A stretch of DNA of 33,582 nucleotides from Gaoshiqia sp050298035 (GTDB lineage: Bacteria > Bacteroidota > Bacteroidia > Bacteroidales > Prolixibacteraceae): assembly GCA_050298035.1 (NCBI GenBank), contig JBNKTK010000028.1, positions 1-33,582 of the forward strand, given 5' to 3'. Positions 1-6,363 of this stretch are shown here, piece by piece. The translations under genes were made by a program, and so were the position numbers. The stretch's first letter is position 1, and every line of letters starts with the position of its first letter. Below the pieces are notes generated by a model. That model had not been told where the DNA came from. It did not search any database and saw nothing but the letters and a program-made list of their open reading frames with translations.

Positions 1-132
1 ATGTTCTTCTATTACAGCGCTTACCTTCCTGTTGATATCAAATCCCAAAAGAGGCATGAATTTATCATAGAAAGGCTCCGCAATGCTCACGTCTTTTACC
101 GTAATCTGAATGTGGTCGATGATTGGCTCCAT
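1..132 (-). CDS. VOC/glyoxalase-family protein, N-terminal fragment
   Basis: The first 44 codons of a minus-strand gene run off the left edge of the window. The ATG is at 132. The translation begins MEPIIDHIQITVKDV and continues with a segment containing PFYDKF and LLGFDI. This is the usual first beta-strand and helix of the vicinal-oxygen-chelate (glyoxalase/bleomycin-resistance/dioxygenase) fold, where the early histidine (H7) is normally a metal ligand. The rest of the protein lies outside the window, so neither the second metal-binding half nor the substrate can be judged. The family assignment comes from this short N-terminus only. Confidence 0.7.
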   Translation of the reverse strand, partial: MEPIIDHIQITVKDVSIAEPFYDKFMPLLGFDINRKVSAVIEEH

Positions 133-206
133 AAGTTAAAATCGTTTTTTGTAATCTCATTTTAAGAAATACTTTGGCAAATCATGTATTTTCAATATGT
201 CAAAGT

Positions 207-749
207 TCAGTTTTTGGGAAGCGGTCCATCCGGTTTTGTGTTTTGCCTGTCGATGAAGTTTACAACGTATTGGCTGTTTGTCATCAGCAAATAGCCGATT
301 ACAGTTTTTACGGAGTGAAAGATAATGAACCCGGTATTAGGACTTTCACCGAACAGTGTCTTTTGTTGGAAAAATACAAATACCTGACGACAAAGTTGCG
401 GTAAACTATCAATAAACATCAAACCGCCGAGCACAATCGTTGCAATTGACAAAACAGTTGAACGTTCGATTTTAAATTCAATCCGCTCTTCCACGAACCC
501 TCTGTCAAGATGCAGTTTATCGATCAGCCAGGACGTTTTAAATACAAACAACCACAAAATAAGAATGTACATGGTGATCGTTACCAGTAACATCGCAACC
601 ATGGCCAACAAACTCCAAATATTTTCGTCATAGTTGTTTCCGTAAAAAGGCAGCGCAGTCAGGAATTGAGGAACTACGGTCAAGCTGTCGAGTACCAGCC
701 AAATTCCCAGGATTTTGATAAAGATGGTCCAAAATGTTCTAATTGTCAT
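207..749 (-). CDS. Four-helix integral membrane protein of unknown function
   Basis: The protein has 180 residues and I do not recognise a family. Four hydrophobic stretches that could span the inner membrane lie at about residues 5-30, 43-71, 97-117 and 140-158. A charged segment rich in Lys, Arg and Glu lies between the second and third. The arrangement resembles small DUF2975-like or YidH-like bacterial membrane proteins, but no diagnostic motif is visible. It is on the same strand as the VOC gene to its left, 74 bases away, so the two could share a transcript. The frame is closed and ends with the basic tail KPDGPLPKN. The long open frame with normal codon use supports it as a real gene. 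Confidence 0.65.
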   Translation of the reverse strand: MTIRTFWTIFIKILGIWLVLDSLTVVPQFLTALPFYGNNYDENIWSLLAMVAMLLVTITMYILILWLFVFKTSWLIDKLHLDRGFVEERIEFKIERSTVLSIATIVLGGLMFIDSLPQLCRQVFVFFQQKTLFGESPNTGFIIFHSVKTVIGYLLMTNSQYVVNFIDRQNTKPDGPLPKN

Positions 750-1149
750 AGTGAGTTTTTATTTTTTGTGTTCAATATCTTCCTGTTCTGTCAAGAACAA
801 AATATGGTAAAAACGCTAATCCACTGTCCGGCACAGTACAACAACGCTCCAATATTCCCTTCCGGGAGAATTTATTTACCAAGCAGGAAAATACAAAAAT
901 TTTACGTAATACTTTTTACAGAATCATCTATGCCTGTTGGCGATAAAATCTTGTTGCTTTTCAACCAAAATGACAGGTCAATTCTATTTTGAATAATCAT
1001 TACGGTTTTTCTTCTTTTTGATTACGCAACACCATTTGATAATTTTTATTCCACCGCTATCAAACGATTACAACACTCCTCATTATAAAGCAATTAAATA
1101 CAAATATTATTTGTCGGTTGAATTTGTAATCAAAAATTAACGTTAATTA
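750..1149. other. Intergenic region without a recognised gene
   Basis: About 400 bases separate the divergent membrane-protein gene and the MORN-repeat gene. The stretch is A+T-rich, with several homopolymeric T runs. I found no exact TAnnTTTG -7 element for the leftward gene, no tRNA-like fold and no convincing small ORF. A short plus-strand frame across 666-992 overlaps the leftward gene, is low complexity and lacks a start context, so it is not called. Confidence 0.5.
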
Positions 1150-1182
1150 TTTGTTAATCAAAAAATCATTCACTTAACTTTG
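1150..1182 (+). promoter_or_regulatory. Bacteroidota-type promoter for the MORN-repeat gene
   Basis: A TTTG at 1150-1153 and a TAACTTTG at 1175-1182 are separated by 21 bases. This matches the established Bacteroidota sigma-A consensus (TTTG near -33, TAnnTTTG near -7). Transcription would begin near 1187-1190 and give a leader of about 45 bases before the ATG at 1233. Confidence 0.65.
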
Positions 1183-1220
1183 GCTTAACATTAAAATTTA
1201 ATAAAAACACCCTACACGAA

Positions 1221-1228
1221 AAGGAGGT
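1221..1228 (+). promoter_or_regulatory. Perfect Shine-Dalgarno sequence
   Basis: AAGGAGGT stands four bases before the ATG at 1233, fully complementary to the classical anti-SD core. Bacteroidota genes mostly lack Shine-Dalgarno sequences and rely on A-rich leaders, so this exact site is unusual in its context. It fixes the start of the MORN-repeat gene. Confidence 0.7.
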
Positions 1229-1232
1229 CGAT

Positions 1233-1691
1233 ATGAAAAAGTTTGTTATCATCTGCGGATTATTTCTGTTCTATACAATCAGTACAATTGGTCAAAATGT
1301 GTCGGAAATCGACGGTGTTTATTATGCCGATTCCGCACCATATACCGGTCAATACACCAGTTATTACGACAATGGGAACACACGTTTGAGCATGAACCTG
1401 GAAAACGGTTTAAAGAACGGTGAAATGCGGGTTTATTTTGAAAACGGAAAGCTAAACGAAATCCGTTCGTACCAAAACAACCAAATGGACGGGACCTGGA
1501 CCACTTACAATGAGAAAGAGATAAAAGTAGCGGTTGCCAATTATAAAAACGGGATAAAAGATGGCGAATGGAAGGTTTGGGACGACGAGGGCAACCTGAT
1601 TTACGAGATGATGTATACCGATGGGGAGAAGTCAGGTACCTGGAAAAAGTACGATGCTTCGGGTAAGCTAATTAGTGAACGTACTTACTAA
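1233..1691 (+). CDS. Secreted MORN-repeat (YwqK-like) protein
   Basis: The protein has 152 residues. Residues 1-20 (MKKFVIICGLFLFYT, ending at a small-residue site before Q21) form a signal peptide, so the protein is probably periplasmic or surface exposed. The rest consists of repeats of about 22-24 residues with the pattern Y-x-N-G-x-x-x-G-x-W/M, seen at GNTRLSMNLENGLKNGEMRV, NGKLNEIRSYQNNQMDGTWT, ANYKNGIKDGEWKVW and MMYTDGEKSGTWKKYD. This is the MORN_2 type found in YwqK-like proteins. The 'antitoxin' label attached to that family in databases is poorly supported and should not be read as a function here. The gene is monocistronic, with its own promoter, a strong ribosome site and a terminator just downstream. 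No partner toxin is visible nearby. Confidence 0.8.
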   Translation: MKKFVIICGLFLFYTISTIGQNVSEIDGVYYADSAPYTGQYTSYYDNGNTRLSMNLENGLKNGEMRVYFENGKLNEIRSYQNNQMDGTWTTYNEKEIKVAVANYKNGIKDGEWKVWDDEGNLIYEMMYTDGEKSGTWKKYDASGKLISERTY

Positions 1692-1706
1692 ATGAGGGAA
1701 TGAATG

Positions 1707-1735
1707 AAAAAGGAGCCTTAAAAGCTCCTTTTTTT
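1707..1735. terminator. Bidirectional intrinsic terminator between convergent genes
   Basis: AAAAAGGAGC (from 1707) pairs with GCTCCTTTTT (from 1724) around a seven-base loop, with A and T runs on the two sides. It follows the MORN gene stop and overlaps the stop codon of the TetR gene arriving from the other strand, so one hairpin can serve both. Confidence 0.85.
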
Positions 1736-2339
1736 ATCTCTTCATAATTCCGTAACAAAGTATCTTCAAGATGTTGTCAACCCCTTTCTCGAGGTTGATC
1801 CGGCCATAATCACCGGCAGTCAACGGCATCTCAAGCCCCCGGATAGCAGTGGTTATACCAATTGCCACCAAGGTAAAATCGTAAATTTCAAACATATTTT
1901 TACGCACCCCTTCAATCAGTATCCGTTTAATCATGCGGATTTCTTCCTGGTCATATTTGTGCTTGATGTTTTCAATAAATTCGATGGCAGTGACATCATT
2001 CTCCAAAGCATGGTAGAAATTGGCCAAACCACGGAAAGTGGTCAGCTTGGTCAGGATGTAGTCGCGTAGTTTTTCCACCGGGTCGGTATTGCGCATGACA
2101 ACTTTTTCCAACTCCCGTTTCAACACGTCTACTTCCTTTAAGATGACGGCCTGAAACAGGTCTTCCTTACTACTGAAGTAATAATACAGAGAACTTTTAC
2201 CTTTTCGTACAGCATTGGCTATATCATCAAGTGTTGTTTTTTTATAGCCGTACTTGCTGAAAATATCCTGGGCAATTTTTAAGATGTTTTCACGGTTGGC
2301 ATCTTTCTTATTCACCGCACCATCAAGGTTTGTCACCAT
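1734..2339 (-). CDS. TetR/AcrR-family transcriptional regulator
   Basis: The protein has 201 residues, typical for TetR. Residues about 15-62 form the DNA-binding domain: NILKIAQDIFSKYGYKKTT leads to DIANAVRKGKSSLYYYFSSKEDLF, the classic TetR helix-turn-helix ending in a YYYF recognition helix. The remaining 140 residues are a helical ligand/dimer domain without a recognisable subfamily, so the inducer is unknown. The gene lies 83 bases downstream of RNase R on the same strand and may be co-transcribed with it or use its own weak promoter (a TATATTTA element lies just upstream). There is no divergent transporter or enzyme next to it that would show its target. Confidence 0.85.
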   Translation of the reverse strand: MVTNLDGAVNKKDANRENILKIAQDIFSKYGYKKTTLDDIANAVRKGKSSLYYYFSSKEDLFQAVILKEVDVLKRELEKVVMRNTDPVEKLRDYILTKLTTFRGLANFYHALENDVTAIEFIENIKHKYDQEEIRMIKRILIEGVRKNMFEIYDFTLVAIGITTAIRGLEMPLTAGDYGRINLEKGVDNILKILCYGIMKR

Positions 2340-2422
2340 ATTTCAGACCTTTAAAATTAAGCAGCGTAAATATAACTGATTTTTCGAACTTTCTGCCTGT
2401 TTTTTAGGCAAACCAACCTGCA

Positions 2423-4561
2423 CTACCCATCAATAAGCTTGAAATCAAGCTGTTTCTTTTCCAAATTAGCCCGCATAATTTCGACCCGAACCTCATCCCC
2501 AAGCTGATAAGTCTTTCGACTATGTCGACCTACCAGGCAATAATTCTTTTCGTCGAAGATATAAAAGTCGTCATCCAGCTCCCGCATGGGCACCATTCCC
2601 TCGCATTTGTTTTCCAGTTCAACGTAAATCCCCCAATCGGTCACGCCCGAAATAACACCGGCAAATTGTTCGCCGATGTGGTCTTTCATAAACTCAACCT
2701 GCTTGTATTTAATTGATGAACGTTCGGCACTCGCTGCCCGGTTTTCCATCTCGGATGAATGTTTGCAGTAATCCTCAAACTTCTGGGCATTCACCGAGCG
2801 GCCTCCATCCAGGTAACGTTCGAGCAGGCGGTGCACCATCACATCGGGATAACGCCTGATGGGAGAGGTGAAGTGGCTGTAATACTCGAACCCAAGCCCG
2901 TAATGGCCGATGTTTCGGGTTGAATACTCAGCCTTTGCCATCGACCGAATAGCCAGCGTTTCAATCACATTCTGTTCGCCCTTGCCTTTTACATTTTCCA
3001 TCAAAGCATTCAGCGACTTTGAAATCGTACGCGGTGTGGTAGTCATGATCCCGTAGCCAAATTTCTTGATGAAATGGTTGAAGTTATCCAGTTTCTCCGG
3101 GTCGGGCTTATCGTGGATACGGTAAACAAACGTTTTTGCCTGCCTGACCCCCTTCTCTTTCCCAACAAATTCGGCCACCTTCTTATTGGCCAGCAACATA
3201 AACTCTTCAATCAGTTTGTTGCTGTCTTTCGATTCCTTGAAGAAAACCGAAAGTGGCTTGCCGGTCTCATCAATCTCAAATTTTACTTCAATGCGGTCAA
3301 AAGCAATGGAGCCTTCCCTGAAACGTTTGTTTCGGAGCTGTTGCGCCAGTTCATTCAGTTTCAGGATTTCGTCTTTCAAATCCCCTTCGCCGGTCTCGAT
3401 CACCTCTTGCGCTTCTTCGTATGCAAAGCGGCGATCGGAATGAATAACTGTTCTTCCGAACCATTCCTTCAGCACATCTCCCTGGCTGTTCATCTTAAAA
3501 ACTGCCGAAAAGCAAAGCTTGTCTTCATTTGGGCGAAGTGAACAAACCCCATTCGAAAGTTTCTCCGGCAACATGGGCACCACACGATCGACCAGGTAAA
3601 CCGAGGTTGCGCGGTTGTATGCTTCGTCATCAAGGATGGTATTCGGTTTCACATAATGGCTCACATCGGCAATATGCACGCCCACCTCCCAAACTTCGTC
3701 CTTCAGTTGCCGAATTGACAAGGCATCATCAAAATCCTTGGCATCGGCAGGGTCAATAGTGAAGGTGGTCACACCGCGCATATCGCGACGCTTTTCAATC
3801 TCTTCTTCCGGAATTTCGTCGGGAATACGTTCTGCTGCTTTCAGAACATTTTCGGGGAAACGAATTGGCAAATCGAACTCGGCAAGGATCGCGTGCATCT
3901 CGGTCTCGTTTTCACCAACATTACCCAAAACTTCAATCACTTCGCCAAACGGGTTTTTGGCCCTTTTAGGCCATTCGGTAATCTTTCCGATAACTTTCTG
4001 CCCGTCGGTGGCGCCATTCAGCTTATCGAGCGGAATAAAAATATCGAAACCAACCTTCCCGACAGGTATCAGGAACGCGAAATTCCGGGAGCGTTCAATC
4101 ACCCCGACAAAGGTGGTCTTGGCACGTTCAATAATCTCCTCTACTTCACCTTCCAGCTGGTGCTTTTTACGATGCGCATACATCGATACCCGAACCTTGT
4201 CGCCCTCCATGGCATTGTTCAGGTTGCGCTGCGAAACCAGCACCGGCTGATCGGTTTCCTCCGAAATAATATAGGCAAACCCCTGGGGCTGCAATTCAAC
4301 AATTCCGCAAACATGGCCTCCTCGCGATTTCAACTTGTACTTGCCCCGAAAGACCTGTTCAATACTTTCGTTCTCCGTCAGCTCATCCAGAGCAACACTT
4401 ATCAGCCTGCGAACATCCGGATCCTTAATATTCAGAGTCGAAGACAGTTGCTTGTAATTATAAGTCTTCTGAGGATTATCGTAAAAAACGGTCAGGATTG
4501 CTTTTTTGAGGTTCTTTTTATTAACAGTAGAACTCAGTTTCTTTTTTTTCTTTTTTACCAT
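2423..4561 (-). CDS. rnr: Ribonuclease R (3'-5' exoribonuclease, RNB family)
   Basis: RNase R degrades structured RNA from the 3' end and takes part in mRNA and rRNA decay and quality control. In order the protein shows a lysine-rich N-terminus, a winged-helix segment (about residues 15-80), OB/cold-shock domains, and the RNB catalytic domain. The RNB domain carries the acidic motif TIDPADAKDFDDALS and later HFTSPIRRYPDVMVHRLLE. The C-terminal S1 domain contains GVISGVTDWGIYVELENKCEG. The start is placed at the ATG at 4561, giving 712 residues beginning MVKKKKKK. A longer frame from a TTG at 4639 adds 26 residues with no family resemblance and runs through leader hairpins, so it is rejected. 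The aspartates of the magnesium site are intact. Confidence 0.95.
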   Translation of the reverse strand: MVKKKKKKLSSTVNKKNLKKAILTVFYDNPQKTYNYKQLSSTLNIKDPDVRRLISVALDELTENESIEQVFRGKYKLKSRGGHVCGIVELQPQGFAYIISEETDQPVLVSQRNLNNAMEGDKVRVSMYAHRKKHQLEGEVEEIIERAKTTFVGVIERSRNFAFLIPVGKVGFDIFIPLDKLNGATDGQKVIGKITEWPKRAKNPFGEVIEVLGNVGENETEMHAILAEFDLPIRFPENVLKAAERIPDEIPEEEIEKRRDMRGVTTFTIDPADAKDFDDALSIRQLKDEVWEVGVHIADVSHYVKPNTILDDEAYNRATSVYLVDRVVPMLPEKLSNGVCSLRPNEDKLCFSAVFKMNSQGDVLKEWFGRTVIHSDRRFAYEEAQEVIETGEGDLKDEILKLNELAQQLRNKRFREGSIAFDRIEVKFEIDETGKPLSVFFKESKDSNKLIEEFMLLANKKVAEFVGKEKGVRQAKTFVYRIHDKPDPEKLDNFNHFIKKFGYGIMTTTPRTISKSLNALMENVKGKGEQNVIETLAIRSMAKAEYSTRNIGHYGLGFEYYSHFTSPIRRYPDVMVHRLLERYLDGGRSVNAQKFEDYCKHSSEMENRAASAERSSIKYKQVEFMKDHIGEQFAGVISGVTDWGIYVELENKCEGMVPMRELDDDFYIFDEKNYCLVGRHSRKTYQLGDEVRVEIMRANLEKKQLDFKLIDG

Positions 4562-4593
4562 ACTGGTAGCATTTTTTAATATTGAATGTTGCA

Positions 4594-4693
4594 GGCTTAT
4601 CTCATAACGCCATCCGGATAACCGAAAAGCGGGAACCAAGTTCCCCCGGCACGACGGATTTTCCGATTCACACGCTCAAACCTGCTCGTGTGA
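4594..4693 (-). promoter_or_regulatory. Hairpin-rich leader upstream of RNase R
   Basis: Read on the minus strand, four compact inverted repeats follow each other before the RNase R start. They are CACACG/CGTGTG (4669-4692), CGGA-AAA-TCCG (4654-4664), GGGAAC-TTG-GTTCCC (4631-4645), and a GGC-TTAT/ATAA-GCC stem with a GAG loop and one bulge (about 4594-4611). They sit between the terminator of the upstream GH32 gene and the RNase R ATG. No known riboswitch or structured RNA family is recognised. The order of stems is seen directly; a regulatory role is inference. Confidence 0.4.
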
Positions 4694-4712
4694 AATTAGT
4701 TTATTCAGGCTT

Positions 4713-4750
4713 AAAAAAAAAGGAGGCCGGCTTTTGTTTGCCCCTCCTCC
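4713..4750 (-). terminator. Intrinsic terminator of the GH32-like gene
   Basis: On the minus strand AGGAGG and an inner GGC pair with GCC and CCTCCT, followed by a run of eight or nine T. It lies about 80 bases after the GH32 stop and separates that gene from RNase R on the same strand. Confidence 0.75.
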
Positions 4751-4831
4751 AATATTTTAACCGAACTGTAATACAGTCTGTGTCCCAATTTATATTCTCT
4801 TTGCCTCTTCTTATTCCTAGCCCATTTGAAC

Positions 4832-6283
4832 TTATTCAGTTACATACATCGATTTCATTGGGTAAATTTCAAGTTTTTCCACAAGCAATTCGCCCCCGGT
4901 GTTGTACAAAACCAGTTCGTCTGCGTCCGGATCTGGCGTGAAACAATTTGACATCACCATCTTTCCGTCGTTCCCAAAAATCTCAATCGAAGTCCGGTCA
5001 ACCAGGATTTCGAGTTTAATTTTCCCGTCTTCGGGCTTCAGGAGAGCAGCTTGTCCCAGGCAGCTAATTATTGATTTTGTTGCATCATAGCGAATTTCAG
5101 TTCCAGTTTGTTTTTTTGAATGACGCACCATAAAACCGAAGCTATTAACGGTTTTCAGCTGGAATGTGCCTATAATATGCAAACAGTCCCCTTTGATCCT
5201 CTTTACCACATTTTGGTTCAACCCGGGAATCAGGTTTTTGTTTTCTTCTACCATTCCCTTCTCGTGCAGAATGGCGATTTCCGAAACCGGCTTCCGGAGC
5301 AGGTAAATCCCGTCGAGATAGGATTTTAACGACAACTCGCAGGGAACCCCCAGTTGTCCGTCGAATGGCATATCGGGAAATTGGCCATTGCTCAACGAGG
5401 CGATTTGGATGGTGCGGCCATCTTCTTGCGGAATATTGTTCCAGGTTTGGGTGGCATCGTAATTTGCACCAAAATCACTTCTCATTTTAATTGATTCCGG
5501 ATCAAACCGGGCGCCATCAAATTGCCCGATCATGTAGGAACCATCACCATCGAAAATAACCCAGCGTGTATCATCCGGGCGCCGGTTCACAGGCAACTCA
5601 ACCAAATCCGGACAATCAGAAAATCCGGGGAGATGGCTTTCGTACTTCCAGTCAACCAGATTTGATGAGGTATAAAATGAAACTCCTTGTTTTTTTTCAT
5701 CTCCATCGGGTTTTCGACATAAAACCATCACATATTTCTTTGTTGGTTCATGCCAAAAAACTTTCGGGTCGCGGGCATCACCCAGTTCGTTGTACGGAAT
5801 CACCGGATTGCCTTCATAGTCTTGCCAGGTGTGTCCTTTATCGTTACTGTATGCCATACGTTGTCCGCATTTGTTGCTCGTATAGAAACTGATCACGGTT
5901 GGTTGATCGCCTTTTTGCAGACCAATAAGGTTTTTCGTATCAAGAATGGCACTTCCCGTCAAAACCGCGACACACGAACTGTCCTGCGGGTTTTCACCGG
6001 GAGTTATTGCAGCAGGTAAATGTTCCCAATGAACCAAATCCTTGCTAACAACATGTCCCCGGGTTACAACTTCCTCGTCAGGTCCGTTTGGTTTATGCTG
6101 AAAAAAAAGATGATATTCCCCATCAAGATAAATTAGACCATTGGGACCACCCATCTGGTTTTTTTCAGGCGAAAAGTGAAACTGGGGCCGGTAACTTTCA
6201 TTAAATGGCCTTTTCTCAGGCGATGCAGATAACAGCAAAATAAAAAGTGCAGCAAAAAGCAGATAGTTTAATGAACTTCGCAT
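4832..6283 (-). CDS. Exported GH32-family-like protein with altered catalytic motifs
   Basis: The protein has 483 residues. Residues 1-20 are a signal peptide. The following domain is the five-bladed propeller of glycoside hydrolase family 32 (invertase, levanase, fructan hydrolase), with a C-terminal beta-sandwich containing ILVDRTSIEIFGNDG. The stabiliser motif is present as ARDPKVFW (R171-P173). However, the signature that is normally MNDPNG reads MGGPNG (44-49), so the position of the nucleophilic aspartate is G46. The acid/base motif, normally ECPD, reads DCPD (223-226). The segment normally WGHAVSKDLVHW begins with R75. Only the family is clear: the protein may be a binding protein, or an enzyme with changed chemistry. 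It is monocistronic and divergent from the metalloprotease gene. No SusC/SusD pair or fructokinase adjoins it. Confidence 0.85.
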   Translation of the reverse strand: MRSSLNYLLFAALFILLLSASPEKRPFNESYRPQFHFSPEKNQMGGPNGLIYLDGEYHLFFQHKPNGPDEEVVTRGHVVSKDLVHWEHLPAAITPGENPQDSSCVAVLTGSAILDTKNLIGLQKGDQPTVISFYTSNKCGQRMAYSNDKGHTWQDYEGNPVIPYNELGDARDPKVFWHEPTKKYVMVLCRKPDGDEKKQGVSFYTSSNLVDWKYESHLPGFSDCPDLVELPVNRRPDDTRWVIFDGDGSYMIGQFDGARFDPESIKMRSDFGANYDATQTWNNIPQEDGRTIQIASLSNGQFPDMPFDGQLGVPCELSLKSYLDGIYLLRKPVSEIAILHEKGMVEENKNLIPGLNQNVVKRIKGDCLHIIGTFQLKTVNSFGFMVRHSKKQTGTEIRYDATKSIISCLGQAALLKPEDGKIKLEILVDRTSIEIFGNDGKMVMSNCFTPDPDADELVLYNTGGELLVEKLEIYPMKSMYVTE

Positions 6284-6343
6284 GGGATAATTGTTTATAA
6301 AAGATCAGCAAAGCAAATAAACAAAATAAGTAGCGAATAATAT

Positions 6344-6351
6344 TATATTTG
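6344..6351 (+). promoter_or_regulatory. Promoter -7 element for the metalloprotease gene
   Basis: TATATTTG matches the Bacteroidota -7 consensus. It overlaps the TTG that would otherwise extend the downstream frame, which rules that TTG out as a start. No clear -33 TTTG is found at the expected distance. The leader would be only about 7-16 bases long. Confidence 0.5.
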
Positions 6352-6363
6352 ACGGATATAACA

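Noticed and set aside
666..992. Plus-strand frame of 108 codons
   Set aside because: It overlaps the start of the membrane-protein gene on the other strand and continues into a low-complexity A+T-rich gap, with no start context or recognisable protein.
1233..2339. MORN-repeat protein and TetR regulator as a toxin-antitoxin pair
   Set aside because: The genes are convergent, the TetR is an ordinary regulator, and the antitoxin label for YwqK-like proteins is not evidence of a toxin system.
4562..4639. N-terminal extension of RNase R to a TTG at 4639
   Set aside because: The added residues do not resemble RNase R and are encoded by the hairpin-rich leader; the ATG at 4561 starts the typical lysine-rich N-terminus.
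6349..6363. TTG start for the metalloprotease
   Set aside because: The TTG lies inside the -7 promoter element, so it would not be in the mRNA.
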